Source of the DNA: UBA5796 sp040752455
GTDB taxonomy: Bacteria > Chloroflexota > Anaerolineae > Anaerolineales > Villigracilaceae
Length of the DNA stretch: 64,000 nucleotides
Direction: 5' to 3'
NCBI GenBank assembly: GCA_049324115.1
Contig: JBMOMN010000028.1
Span: forward strand, 23,244-87,243
Shown here piece by piece: positions 48,181 to 56,328 of the stretch. The stretch's first letter is position 1, and every line of letters begins with the position of its first letter. The position numbers and the translations under genes were made by a program. The notes under the pieces are model-generated. The model was given only the letters and a program-made list of their open reading frames with translations. It was not told where the DNA came from and did not search any database.

Positions 48181-48215
48181 GAAGGTTGAGAGCAAACGCT
48201 CCCAACCTTCTTTTT
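48181..48215 (+). terminator. Rho-independent terminator after the aminopeptidase
   Basis: GAAGGTTG / CAACCTTC stem extended by an inner GAGC / GCTC pair, then TTTTT. Confidence 0.8.
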
Positions 48216-48236
48216 GATTTGAGACTCTTGACCCTG

Positions 48237-48764
48237 CTATGCCCGCCAGAAGCCGCGCCGGAACATGCGTACTTCCTCCATCGTGACGAAGGCGGTCTCG
48301 TCGTTCTCGTGAACGATGGTCTCGACCAGAGCGATCCGTTTGCGGCGCACGTTTAGGCTAAGCACGCTGACTGTGCCGTCCTTGCCGCGGGCCGGGATCT
48401 CGGTCACGCCGAAGCCGGCTTCGCGCAGCTTCTCGGCCAGGGCCGTCCCGCGCCGGGAGCTGACGATCTGCATGTGGGTGTACCCGATCGCCAGCCGCTC
48501 CTCGATCAGGATGCCGACCACGTTGCCGGTGGCGAACCCTGCCGCATACCCGACGATATTGAGCGGGTTGCCCAGGTTTTTGAGCACCGACGAGAACGCG
48601 ATCACGAAAATGACCGACTGGCAGAACCCCAGCGCCCAGGCGATGCCCTTGCTGCCGCGCACCACGAACAACATGCGCAGCGTGTCGAAGGTCATGTCGG
48701 TGACGCGCAGGGCGAAGATCGCCAGGGCGCCCAGCCAGGCAGCGGGGGAAAGCAGGAAATCCAT
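48237..48764 (-). CDS. DUF5698/DUF2179 (UPF0316) membrane protein
   Basis: 175 residues from the ATG at 48764, two bases after the phosphorylase stop. Three N-terminal transmembrane helices (WLGALAIFALRVTDMTFDTL; ALGFCQSVIFVIAFSSVL) form the DUF5698 part, followed by a DUF2179 domain (IGYTHMQIVSSRRGTALAEK, LREAGFGVTEIPARGKDGTV). DUF2179 domains may sense nucleotides or metabolites in membrane proteins. Function unknown. Likely co-transcribed with the phosphorylase. Confidence 0.82.
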   Translation of the reverse strand: MDFLLSPAAWLGALAIFALRVTDMTFDTLRMLFVVRGSKGIAWALGFCQSVIFVIAFSSVLKNLGNPLNIVGYAAGFATGNVVGILIEERLAIGYTHMQIVSSRRGTALAEKLREAGFGVTEIPARGKDGTVSVLSLNVRRKRIALVETIVHENDETAFVTMEEVRMFRRGFWRA

Positions 48765-48766
48765 GG

Positions 48767-50908
48767 TCAATCCATCGCCGGGAGGTACAGGGCTTTCAGG
48801 TATTCCTTCAACATGCGCCGGGTGCTGAACTGAGGTGTGACCGTCCGCAGGGTTTCTTTCATGCGCTTCATCCATTCCGTCGGGATGCCGTCGCCGCCGC
48901 GGTCGCCGTAATACATCGGGATGATCTCGTTTTCCAGGGTGGTGTACAGGTCATCGGCGTCGGCCTTGTCCTGTCCCTGTGAGGCGGGGTCCCGGTCGTC
49001 GCCGATGGCCCAGCCGTTCCTGCCGTTATAGGCTTCCCGCCACCAGCCGTCCAGCACCGAGAAGTTGAGTCCGCCATTCATCGCGGCCTTCATGCCCGAG
49101 GTCCCGGAGGCTTCGTTGGGACGGCGCGGGGTGTTCATCCACACGTCCACGCCCTGGACCATGTAACGGGCGATGTTCATGTCATAATCTTCCAAAAAGA
49201 CCAGCCGTCCGCCGTTCTCGGCCTTCTTGACGGCGCGATAGACATCCTGGATGAGGTGCTTGCCCGGCTCGTCGGCGGGATGGGCCTTGCCGGCAAAGAT
49301 GATCTGCACCGGGCGGTTGGGACGGTTGATCAGTTGCAGCAGGCGGTCGAGGTCGCTCAGGATGAGGTTGGCGCGTTTGTAGGTGGCAAAGCGGCGGGCG
49401 AAGCCGATGGTCAGCACGTAGGGGTCGAGCAGCGCCCCCGAAGCGATCACCTGCACCGGGTGGAACCCGCCTTTCATCCAGCGCTGGCGGTTGCGCTCGG
49501 ACATGTAGAAAACCAGTTTGCGTTTGAGGTGCATCCTGATCTCCCACAGCTCGACATCCGGGATGGATTCGATTTTTTCCCACATTTCGGGGTCGTCGAG
49601 GTGGTCCAGCCAATGGGGGCCGAAATATTTTTCGTAGAGCACCCGCAGGCGGCGCGCCATCCAGGTCGGGGCGTGGACGCCGTTGGTCACGTAAGTGATC
49701 GGAACTTCCTCTTCCGGCAGGTGCGGCCACAGCTCTTTCCACATCGCCCGCGAGACGCGTCCGTGCAGTTCCGAGACGGCGTTGCGGCCCTCGGAGTAAC
49801 GCAGGGCCAGGATCGGCATGGAAAAAGTTTCGCCCCACGATTGCTGGTGCCGGGCCAGGTCCACGAACTGGTCACGCGTCAAGCCGAGGTCGGGCCAGAG
49901 AGTGGCGAGGTATTTATCCACCAGCCAGAGCGGGAACTCGTCGTTCCCGGCCGGGACGGGCGTGTGAGTGGTGAAGACGTTGTTCTTGCGGGTCTCCTCG
50001 ACCGCCTCCTCGAAGGACTGGCCTTCCTGCACCTTTTCGCGCACCCGTTCCATCGTCAGGAAGGCCGCGTGGCCCTCGTTCATGTGCCAGACGGTCGGGT
50101 TGATCCCCAGCATCCGCAGGGCGCGCACGCCGCCCACACCCAGCACCACTTCCTGCAACACGCGCAGGTTCAGGTCGCTCCAATACAGGCGGGCGGTCAA
50201 CTGCCGGTCCTGCGGGGCGTTCTGGTCCAGGTCCGAATCCAGCAGGTAGAGCGGGATGCGCCCGACGCGCAGCTCCCACACCCGCAGCGTCACCGAACGG
50301 TCGGGGAACGGCATCGTGATCGTCAGCGGGCTGCCCTCGTCGTCCAGCACCGGCAGCACCGGCAGCCGGTTCAGGTCGAGCGGGTTGTTCAGGGCCTCCT
50401 GCCAGCCGTCTTCGGAGATGCGCTGGGAGAAATACCCCTCCCGGTACATCAACCCGACGCCCACCAGCGGCAGGCCCAGGTCCGAGGCTTCTTTTAAGTG
50501 GTCGCCCGAAAGGACCCCCAGGCCGCCGGAATAGATTTGCAGGATCTCGTGCAGGCCATATTCCATCGAAAAATAGGCAATCGTATTGCCGCACTTCTCG
50601 GCATATTCCCCCGTACACCAGGTATTTTCTTCTTCCAGGTAAGCGTCGAACTCGCTGAAAACCTTGTCGTAGATTTCGAGGTAGTGGTTGTCCTGGGCGG
50701 CGGCGTTGATGGCGGCCCGCTCGATGGAGCGCAGGAACACGATCGGGTTGTGGTTGACCCGTTCCCAGAGTTCGTTGTCGATCCGGTTGAACAGGCGCTG
50801 GGCATACGGGTTCCAGACCCACCACAGGTTGTAAGCCAGCTCACCCAGCCGGTGGATGCGGCGCGGCAGGTCGAAATTGTTCGGGAGTTTCGTGCGGAAA
50901 TTAGGCAT
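48767..50908 (-). CDS. glgP: Alpha-glucan phosphorylase (GT35)
   Basis: 713 residues from the ATG at 50908; the upstream in-frame start would extend into the promoter region. The N-terminal DUF3417 segment (FDLPRRIHRLGELAYNLWWV) and WHMNEGHAAFLTMERVREKV mark the alpha-glucan family phosphorylases that are shorter than classical GlgP. The PLP-lysine region is in RPNEASGTSGMKAAMNGGLN. The enzyme releases glucose-1-phosphate from alpha-1,4-glucans. It runs divergently from lutA and is followed by a DUF5698 gene. Confidence 0.92.
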   Translation of the reverse strand: MPNFRTKLPNNFDLPRRIHRLGELAYNLWWVWNPYAQRLFNRIDNELWERVNHNPIVFLRSIERAAINAAAQDNHYLEIYDKVFSEFDAYLEEENTWCTGEYAEKCGNTIAYFSMEYGLHEILQIYSGGLGVLSGDHLKEASDLGLPLVGVGLMYREGYFSQRISEDGWQEALNNPLDLNRLPVLPVLDDEGSPLTITMPFPDRSVTLRVWELRVGRIPLYLLDSDLDQNAPQDRQLTARLYWSDLNLRVLQEVVLGVGGVRALRMLGINPTVWHMNEGHAAFLTMERVREKVQEGQSFEEAVEETRKNNVFTTHTPVPAGNDEFPLWLVDKYLATLWPDLGLTRDQFVDLARHQQSWGETFSMPILALRYSEGRNAVSELHGRVSRAMWKELWPHLPEEEVPITYVTNGVHAPTWMARRLRVLYEKYFGPHWLDHLDDPEMWEKIESIPDVELWEIRMHLKRKLVFYMSERNRQRWMKGGFHPVQVIASGALLDPYVLTIGFARRFATYKRANLILSDLDRLLQLINRPNRPVQIIFAGKAHPADEPGKHLIQDVYRAVKKAENGGRLVFLEDYDMNIARYMVQGVDVWMNTPRRPNEASGTSGMKAAMNGGLNFSVLDGWWREAYNGRNGWAIGDDRDPASQGQDKADADDLYTTLENEIIPMYYGDRGGDGIPTEWMKRMKETLRTVTPQFSTRRMLKEYLKALYLPAMD

Positions 50909-50991
50909 GGTTTTCCTTGGTTTTTGGGATGGCCCGGCTATCATACCATAGCGAAACCCTGAAATTGTTAACCGACTTTACATTTTTCCTG

Positions 50992-50997
50992 TACAAT
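50992..50997 (+). promoter_or_regulatory. TACAAT -10 box, leaderless-type promoter for the lut operon
   Basis: TACAAT ends 6 bases before the ATG at 51004. No ribosome-binding sequence fits in the gap. Confidence 0.4.
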
Positions 50998-51003
50998 TCT
51001 GTC

Positions 51004-51732
51004 ATGCCTCGCACCGTGCAACTCTTTGCCACCTGCCTGGTGGACACCTTCTTCCCCGATACCGGCCAGGCGATCGTGGATGTGCTCACCCGATGTGGTG
51101 TGAGCGTGGATTTCCCGCCCGGCCAGACCTGCTGCGGACAGCCCCCGTTCAACGCGGGACTGCGGGCTGAATCCAGGCCATTGGCCGAGCATACCATCCG
51201 GACATTTGAATCCGCCCCCGGCGAAATCGTCGTGCCTTCGGGATCGTGCGCCCACATGCTGCGTCACGGCTACCCCGAACTCTTCGCCGGCGACCCGGCC
51301 TGGCTGGCCCGCGCCCAATCCCTGGCTGCCCGCACCTTCGAATTCACGGAATACCTCGTGGACGCGCTCGGCATCAGCGACGTGGGCGCCCGCTGGGGCG
51401 GCCCGCTGGCCTACCACCCGTCCTGCCACCTGTTGCGCGGCCTCGGCGTGGACCGCCAGCCCCGGGCTTTGCTTGCAAACGTGCGCGGCGCCCAAATCGT
51501 GGACCTGCCTCACGCCGAAGAATGCTGCGGCTTCGGCGGCATCTTCTCCGTCGAACACCCCGAACTGAGCGCCGAGTTCCTGAAACGCAAGATCGCCAAC
51601 CTCGAAGCGACCCGCTCCCCCACCCTGGTCGTGGCTGATACCGGCTGCCGGATGCACATCGCCGGAGGCTTGAACCGGCAGGGCAAACCCTGGCAAGTCG
51701 TCCACATCGCCGAAGTGCTGGCCCGGACGTAA
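51004..51732 (+). CDS. LutA-like (Fe-S)-binding oxidoreductase subunit
   Basis: 242 residues. Two CCG domains bind the Fe-S cofactor: GQTCCGQPPFNAGLRAE and AEECCGFGGIFSVEHPELSA, with further Cys in PSGSCAHMLRHGYPELF and ADTGCRMHIAGGLN. This is the LutA/YkgE pattern, part of an oxidase for L-lactate or related hydroxyacids. The rest of the complex is encoded at 52956, with a xylanase-like gene between. Confidence 0.9.
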   Translation: MPRTVQLFATCLVDTFFPDTGQAIVDVLTRCGVSVDFPPGQTCCGQPPFNAGLRAESRPLAEHTIRTFESAPGEIVVPSGSCAHMLRHGYPELFAGDPAWLARAQSLAARTFEFTEYLVDALGISDVGARWGGPLAYHPSCHLLRGLGVDRQPRALLANVRGAQIVDLPHAEECCGFGGIFSVEHPELSAEFLKRKIANLEATRSPTLVVADTGCRMHIAGGLNRQGKPWQVVHIAEVLART

Positions 51733-51735
51733 CCC

Positions 51736-52959
51736 ATGCGGCGACTCCTGATACTGATCTTCGCGATTATGGTTGCCTCCGGCTGTGGACAGCAATCCGT
51801 AGTGGACAAGGCGGAAAACCCGCTCGCCCAAAAACCACCGACGTTCACGGTCATGCCCACAGCCTATCGTCCCGTAACACCCACCCCCTCGCCGACCCCG
51901 CTCCCCACAGCCACGCCAACGTTCACCCCCTCGGCTACCTCCACGCCAACGGCCACATTCACCCCGCTCCCCACGTTCACGGCCTCGCCTGTTTCCCCCC
52001 TAAATACATCATTGAAGAAGTTGGCGGCCTCGAATGGGATACATGTCGGCAGCCTGATCAAAATAGAAGATATCCGAAGCGACCCGAACTTTGAGAAAAG
52101 GCTGCTCGACCAGTTCGACATGGTGACCATCAACGGCTTCGGCCGCACCTACCGGGCGCCCGGGGTTTTCGACTTCTCAGAAACCGACCCGGAAGTTAAT
52201 TTTGCAAACCAGAACAACTTGCGAATCCGGGCGCAGCCGATCATTTATCATGTGACCACCCCCCGCTGGATCACAGACGGTGACTGGTCGCTCCGGCAAG
52301 CCAGGGATATTTTGAAGGAATACATCCACGGGATCGTCGGCCATTACCGCGGCCGGGTGGATGTCTGGATCATCGCCAACGAGATAGTGGATGACGATGG
52401 CAATCTCCGCCAAAACATTTGGGCTGAGACCCTCGGCCCGGATTACGTTGCCATGGCTTTCCGTTGGGCGCATGAGGCCGATCCGAACGCGATCCTGCTT
52501 TATAACGAGTATCACCTGGAGCGCCCCGGCCAGAAAGCTGATGGGGTCTTCCGCATGGTGAAGAAAATGGTCAACGATGGTGTACCCATCCACGGGGTGG
52601 GATTCCAACTCCACCTGGAACTGGGGTCTACCCCAAAACTGGCCGTCCTCCAATCCCAGATGCAGCGCTTCTCCCGCCTCGGCCTGATCGTGGATGTGAC
52701 CGAACTTGATGTTCGGCTGAAAAGCCCCTTTACCGAAGACCGGCTTGGCGCGCAGGCCGATGCCTATGCCACCGTGATGCAAGCCTGCCTCAACGTGCGC
52801 AACTGCAAGAACTTTACCATGTGGGGCTTTGCCGACGCAAATTCCTGGATTGACCGGAAATTCCCCGGCTACGGCGCGGCCCACATTTTCGACGAAAATT
52901 ACAACCCCAAGCCGGCTTACGACGCATTGATCAAAGTCCTGCGCCAAAACAAACCATGA
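51736..52959 (+). CDS. Lipoprotein glycoside hydrolase family 10 (endo-beta-1,4-xylanase-like)
   Basis: 407 residues. A lipobox ends in VASGC (Cys about residue 17), followed by a Pro/Thr linker (PTPSPTPLPTATPTFTPS). The GH10 domain has the acid/base Glu in VWIIANEIVDDDG and the nucleophile Glu in IVDVTELDVRLKSP, both intact. It would cleave xylan-type polymers at the outer surface. Its ATG lies 4 bases after lutA and its stop overlaps the LutBC start, so it is translationally inside the lut operon, which is unusual. Confidence 0.88.
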   Translation: MRRLLILIFAIMVASGCGQQSVVDKAENPLAQKPPTFTVMPTAYRPVTPTPSPTPLPTATPTFTPSATSTPTATFTPLPTFTASPVSPLNTSLKKLAASNGIHVGSLIKIEDIRSDPNFEKRLLDQFDMVTINGFGRTYRAPGVFDFSETDPEVNFANQNNLRIRAQPIIYHVTTPRWITDGDWSLRQARDILKEYIHGIVGHYRGRVDVWIIANEIVDDDGNLRQNIWAETLGPDYVAMAFRWAHEADPNAILLYNEYHLERPGQKADGVFRMVKKMVNDGVPIHGVGFQLHLELGSTPKLAVLQSQMQRFSRLGLIVDVTELDVRLKSPFTEDRLGAQADAYATVMQACLNVRNCKNFTMWGFADANSWIDRKFPGYGAAHIFDENYNPKPAYDALIKVLRQNKP

Positions 52960-54908
52960 CCACCTTTCGCCACAAAATTCGGGATTCGATTGCCGATGCC
53001 TCCCTCCAACTCGCCCTGGACGCCAACGCCGAGCGCCGCGTCACCGGGCGGGTCCAGGCGTTCGCCTCGCTGCCCGACTGGCAGGAACGCCGTCAGCGCG
53101 CCCACGCCGTCCGGGCGGAGGTGATCGCCCGCCTCGACGAATACCTCGACCGGTTCGTTGCCAAAGCCACCGCCAACGGCATGATCGTCCACCGCGCCGC
53201 AGACGCGGCGGAAGCCGTGAAGATCATCCTCGAGATCACGCGCCACGCAACACATAAAGCCCTCATCGCCAAATCCAAATCCATGGTCTCGGAGGAGATC
53301 GAACTCAACCACGCCCTCGAAGCCGCCGGGCACCGCGTCGTCGAGACCGACCTGGGCGAGTACATCGTCCAGTTGCGCGGCGAAAAACCCAGCCACATCA
53401 TCACCCCCGCCGTCCACCTGCGCCGCGCCGACGTGGGCCAACTCTTCGCCGAAAAACTCGGCATCCCCTACACCGAAGACATCCCCACCCTGACGAATAC
53501 CGCCCGCAAAGTCCTGCGCGAGGTCTTCCTGACCGCCGACGTGGGCCTCAGCGGGGTCAATTTCGGCGTGGCCGAGACCGGCACGCTCACCTTGGTCACC
53601 AACGAGGGCAACGGGCGCATGGTCACCAGCCTGCCGCCGGTCCACATCGCCCTGATGGGCATGGAGCGCCTCGTCCCGACCCTCGACGACCTCGCCCTGA
53701 TGCTCTCGCTCCTGCCGCGCTCGGCCACCGGGCAAAAGATGAGCGTCTACACCCAGCTCATCCAGCGCCCGCTGCCGGGCCAACAGCGCCACATCGTCAT
53801 CCTCGACAACGGGCGTTCGCGCCTGCGCCACTCACCCCTGCGGGAATCGCTCTACTGTATCCGCTGCGGGGCCTGCCTGAACGCCTGCCCGGTCTTCCGC
53901 GAGATCGGCGGGCACGCCTACGGCAGCGTCTACCCCGGCCCGATCGGTTCGGTCATCTCAGCCGGGCTGCTCGGCCCGCAGCACGCGCCGCTGGCCCAGG
54001 CTTCGTCGCTGTGCGGGGCTTGCAAGGAAGCCTGCCCGGTGGACATTGACCTGCCAAAGATGCTTTTGCGGGTAAGAGCCGGACAATTACCAGCAACCAA
54101 TTCCAAAAGCGGATCGGGGCTGCCGCGCCCCGTCAAACTGGGACTCAGCCTGTACGCGTTCATCGCCTCCCGGCCGGGTCTCTTCGCCGCAGCGCAACGG
54201 ACCCTGGGCCTGTTCCTGCCCCGAAAGGCATTTCTCTCCCTCCCAGCCTGGACCGGCTGGGGCCTGAGCAAGGACATGCCTGTCCCGGCAAAGAAGCCTT
54301 TCCGGGATAGTTTCAGAGAGATGAACCGCGAAGGCGCAAAGGACGCGAAGGTTTTAGGAAAGGAAGTTAAAAAGCCCCCGATTGCGCCGGTGATACCCAA
54401 GTTTGACCTGGTAGCCCGCTTCATTGAGGAAGTCGAAGCCCTCGGCGGGCACGTGACCCTCACGACCGCTCTCGAACTGCCTGCTCATCTGCTCTCTTTC
54501 CTCCGCTCCCGCAGCATCGAGCGGGTGCAGATGTGGGAGTCGCTGCCGGGGCTGGACCAAGCCGAATTAACGGCAGCCGGCCTCCGGGTCCAGCACGAAG
54601 CGGACCCGGCGATCAGGGCCGGGATCACGGGGGCGCTGGCCGCCGTCGCCGAGACCGGGACGCTGGTCATCCCCTCCGGCCCGGCCCGCCCGTTGACGGC
54701 TTCGCTCCTGCCTGAAATCCACCTGGCCGTGCTGCGCAAATCCGACATCCACGAGAACCTTGAAAAGGCCCTAAACCTTTGCAAGGTCGAAGATTACGCA
54801 TCCGTTGCCCTGGTCAGCGGGCCGAGCCGCACCGCCGACATCGAGATGACCCTGACCATCGGCGTGCATGGGCCGGGAGAATTGCACGTATTCGTAGTTG
54901 ACGGCTAA
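52956..54908 (+). CDS. LutB-LutC fusion (LUD-domain Fe-S oxidoreductase)
   Basis: 650 residues; the usual LutB is about 470 and LutC about 200-240. The LutB part has an LUD domain (LVTNEGNGRMVTSLPPVHIA; VAETGTLTLVT), then two 4Fe-4S motifs (CIRCGACLNACPVFREIGGH and LCGACKEACPVDIDLPKMLL). The C-terminal ~150 residues form a second LUD domain (AAVAETGTLVIPSGPARPLT) equal to LutC. The linker EMNREGAKDAKVLG (54319-54356) matches intergenic AAGGCGCAAAGGACGCGAAGG repeat text. Together with LutA this probably oxidises L-lactate. Confidence 0.88.
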   Translation: MTTFRHKIRDSIADASLQLALDANAERRVTGRVQAFASLPDWQERRQRAHAVRAEVIARLDEYLDRFVAKATANGMIVHRAADAAEAVKIILEITRHATHKALIAKSKSMVSEEIELNHALEAAGHRVVETDLGEYIVQLRGEKPSHIITPAVHLRRADVGQLFAEKLGIPYTEDIPTLTNTARKVLREVFLTADVGLSGVNFGVAETGTLTLVTNEGNGRMVTSLPPVHIALMGMERLVPTLDDLALMLSLLPRSATGQKMSVYTQLIQRPLPGQQRHIVILDNGRSRLRHSPLRESLYCIRCGACLNACPVFREIGGHAYGSVYPGPIGSVISAGLLGPQHAPLAQASSLCGACKEACPVDIDLPKMLLRVRAGQLPATNSKSGSGLPRPVKLGLSLYAFIASRPGLFAAAQRTLGLFLPRKAFLSLPAWTGWGLSKDMPVPAKKPFRDSFREMNREGAKDAKVLGKEVKKPPIAPVIPKFDLVARFIEEVEALGGHVTLTTALELPAHLLSFLRSRSIERVQMWESLPGLDQAELTAAGLRVQHEADPAIRAGITGALAAVAETGTLVIPSGPARPLTASLLPEIHLAVLRKSDIHENLEKALNLCKVEDYASVALVSGPSRTADIEMTLTIGVHGPGELHVFVVDG

Positions 54909-54927
54909 ACCCGGCCTGTGATAAAAT
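54898..54927 (+). promoter_or_regulatory. Sigma-70-type promoter of tRNA-Glu
   Basis: TTGACG at 54898-54903 and TAAAAT at 54922-54927, 18 bases apart. The -35 overlaps the end of the LutBC gene. Confidence 0.6.
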
Positions 54928-54947
54928 CTGCCCGCTTAACGCCAAGC

Positions 54948-55020
54948 GCTCCCATCGTCTAGGGGCCCAGGACGGAGCCCTCTCAAGGCTCAAACCGGGG
55001 TTCGAATCCCCGTGGGAGCA
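54948..55020 (+). tRNA. tRNA-Glu (anticodon CUC)
   Basis: Acceptor GCTCCCA / TGGGAGC with discriminator A. The anticodon stem GAGCC / GGCTC holds the loop CTCTCAA with CTC at 54982-54984. The T-loop is TTCGAAT. The 3' CCA is not encoded. It has its own promoter and terminator. Confidence 0.95.
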
Positions 55021-55022
55021 CT

Positions 55023-55050
55023 AAAGACAAGCCTAGGGGCTTGTCTTTTT
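55023..55050 (+). terminator. Terminator after tRNA-Glu
   Basis: AAAGACAAGCC / GGCTTGTCTTT stem with a 4-base loop, then a T run. Confidence 0.85.
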
Positions 55051-55115
55051 AGTTCCCGGCATTGCATCCCGCGGCACACGGGGCTATAATAAAACCGTCG
55101 AGCAAGGAGTTGCCT

Positions 55116-55346
55116 ATGCCTGAAAAGAAATCCAGACGTGATGAGTTCAAGGAGCGCATCCCCAAGGATGTGCGCGAACACGTCAAAGCCGCCCGCGAGG
55201 AGATGCGCCAGAGTTTCGAGGCGCTCATGCCGCCGGGATATCGCGAACACCGCCGCGCCGCCCGCCGGGAGATGTTGCTCGCCTGGCGCAGCATGATTGA
55301 CCATGTGATCGAGCGCATGGACGAGCGCTCCCCAAAAGCCGATTGA
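55116..55346 (+). CDS. Small hypothetical charged protein
   Basis: 76 residues from the ATG at 55116, which follows AAGGAG; a TATAAT lies at 55085-55090. The sequence is highly charged and helical (RRDEFKERIPKDVREHVKAA; HRRAARREMLLAWRSMIDHV). No family was recognised. It could bind nucleic acid or membranes through its basic amphipathic helices. A strong hairpin terminator follows. Confidence 0.6.
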   Translation: MPEKKSRRDEFKERIPKDVREHVKAAREEMRQSFEALMPPGYREHRRAARREMLLAWRSMIDHVIERMDERSPKAD

Positions 55347-55352
55347 ACCCGA

Positions 55353-55380
55353 AACCGCCCCGTCAAATGACGGGGCGGTT
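55353..55380. terminator. Bidirectional terminator hairpin
   Basis: AACCGCCCCGTC / GACGGGGCGGTT perfect stem with a 4-base loop, between convergent genes. Confidence 0.75.
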
Positions 55381-55426
55381 CGCATTCCAGGCGGGCGAAT
55401 CAATAACGGGGCTTCGGCATATCCCG

Positions 55427-55798
55427 CTATTTGAAGAAGCTGGCGTTTGCCAGGATACTCTCCCGCAGGCTGATGATTTCACCGGCGGCCAGGACGCGGG
55501 TCGTTTCGAGCCGGACGGGCTTGCCGTAATGATTGCGGCCTTCGTAATGCCCCGCCTGCCCGGCCGCATTGACCAGTTCGCCGCCTTTGGCAGTATACGC
55601 GGCCGGGACGCTATGATCGGGAAAGATTGCCGAGAAGGGACATTCAGGCACGCAAGCGCCGCAATCTATACAACTATAAGGGTCAATGTAATACGTGGGC
55701 CACTGCTCCACCGGCTCTCCGGGGCTGATACATTCAACCGGGCAGACATCCAGGCAGCCGTTATCGCGCAAACACAAACTGGTGATCACATGAGCCAT
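55427..55798 (-). CDS. Ferredoxin family protein (7-8Fe type)
   Basis: 123 residues from the ATG at 55798. The Cys pattern CLRDNGCLDVCPVECI, then YSCIDCGACVPECPFSAIFP, is typical of seven- or eight-iron bacterial ferredoxins carrying a [3Fe-4S] or [4Fe-4S] pair. The C-terminal extension (about residue 75 onward) is usual for this type. It would carry electrons for low-potential redox enzymes such as the 2-oxoacid oxidoreductase in this window. Confidence 0.88.
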   Translation of the reverse strand: MAHVITSLCLRDNGCLDVCPVECISPGEPVEQWPTYYIDPYSCIDCGACVPECPFSAIFPDHSVPAAYTAKGGELVNAAGQAGHYEGRNHYGKPVRLETTRVLAAGEIISLRESILANASFFK

Positions 55799-55934
55799 AC
55801 GCTTCTCTCCTTTATCGAATAGCCGGACCTCGCGCCGTGGTAGGCAGGGATGATACTTTAAAAGTCGCACCATACTCCCGGAAGTTACGACATTTCAGCG
55901 TTGGATCAGACTGGAAAAGGCCCGGTTTCGCACC

Positions 55935-55963
55935 TTGACATACTATGTATAACACAGTATAAT
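55935..55963 (+). promoter_or_regulatory. Consensus promoter with overlapping palindromic operator before padR
   Basis: TTGACA (55935-55940), a 17-base spacer and TATAAT (55958-55963) match the sigma-70 consensus exactly. ATACTATGT (55940-55948), ATA, ACACAGTAT (55952-55960) is an inverted repeat with one mismatch lying across the spacer, the expected place for autorepression by the PadR protein. Confidence 0.75.
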
Positions 55964-55980
55964 GCAGAAAAGGATAAGAT

Positions 55981-56310
55981 ATGACCACAAATGAAATGTA
56001 CGACAACACCATCAACGAACTGCGCCGGGGTGTGATCGTGCTGGCCGTCTTGAGCCAGTTGGACGAGGCCCAATACGGCTACTCCCTGCTCAAGCTGCTC
56101 TCCGACCGGGGCCTGGAACTCGACCAGGGTACGCTCTACCCCCTGCTACGCAGGCTGGAGTCACAGGGATTGCTGAAATCGGACTGGAAGATCGAAGAAT
56201 CCCGGCCGCGGCGCTATTACGTCATCAGCCCTGAAGGGCAGGAAATGCTGCCCCGGCTCAAGGAAGAATGGAACCGCATCGTGTCCATGATGGACGGGAT
56301 GCTCGGATAA
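55981..56310 (+). CDS. PadR-family transcriptional regulator
   Basis: 109 residues. The winged-helix core is LDEAQYGYSLLKLLSDRGLE followed by the family signature DQGTLYPLLRRLESQGLLKS and ESRPRRYYVISPEG. PadR proteins repress nearby genes and respond to small molecules or envelope stress. It lies 18 bases before a HAAS-domain membrane protein, its usual partner. It probably controls its own promoter via the palindrome at 55940-55960. Confidence 0.92.
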   Translation: MTTNEMYDNTINELRRGVIVLAVLSQLDEAQYGYSLLKLLSDRGLELDQGTLYPLLRRLESQGLLKSDWKIEESRPRRYYVISPEGQEMLPRLKEEWNRIVSMMDGMLG

Positions 56311-56328
56311 TAATCAAGGAGAAAGCTC

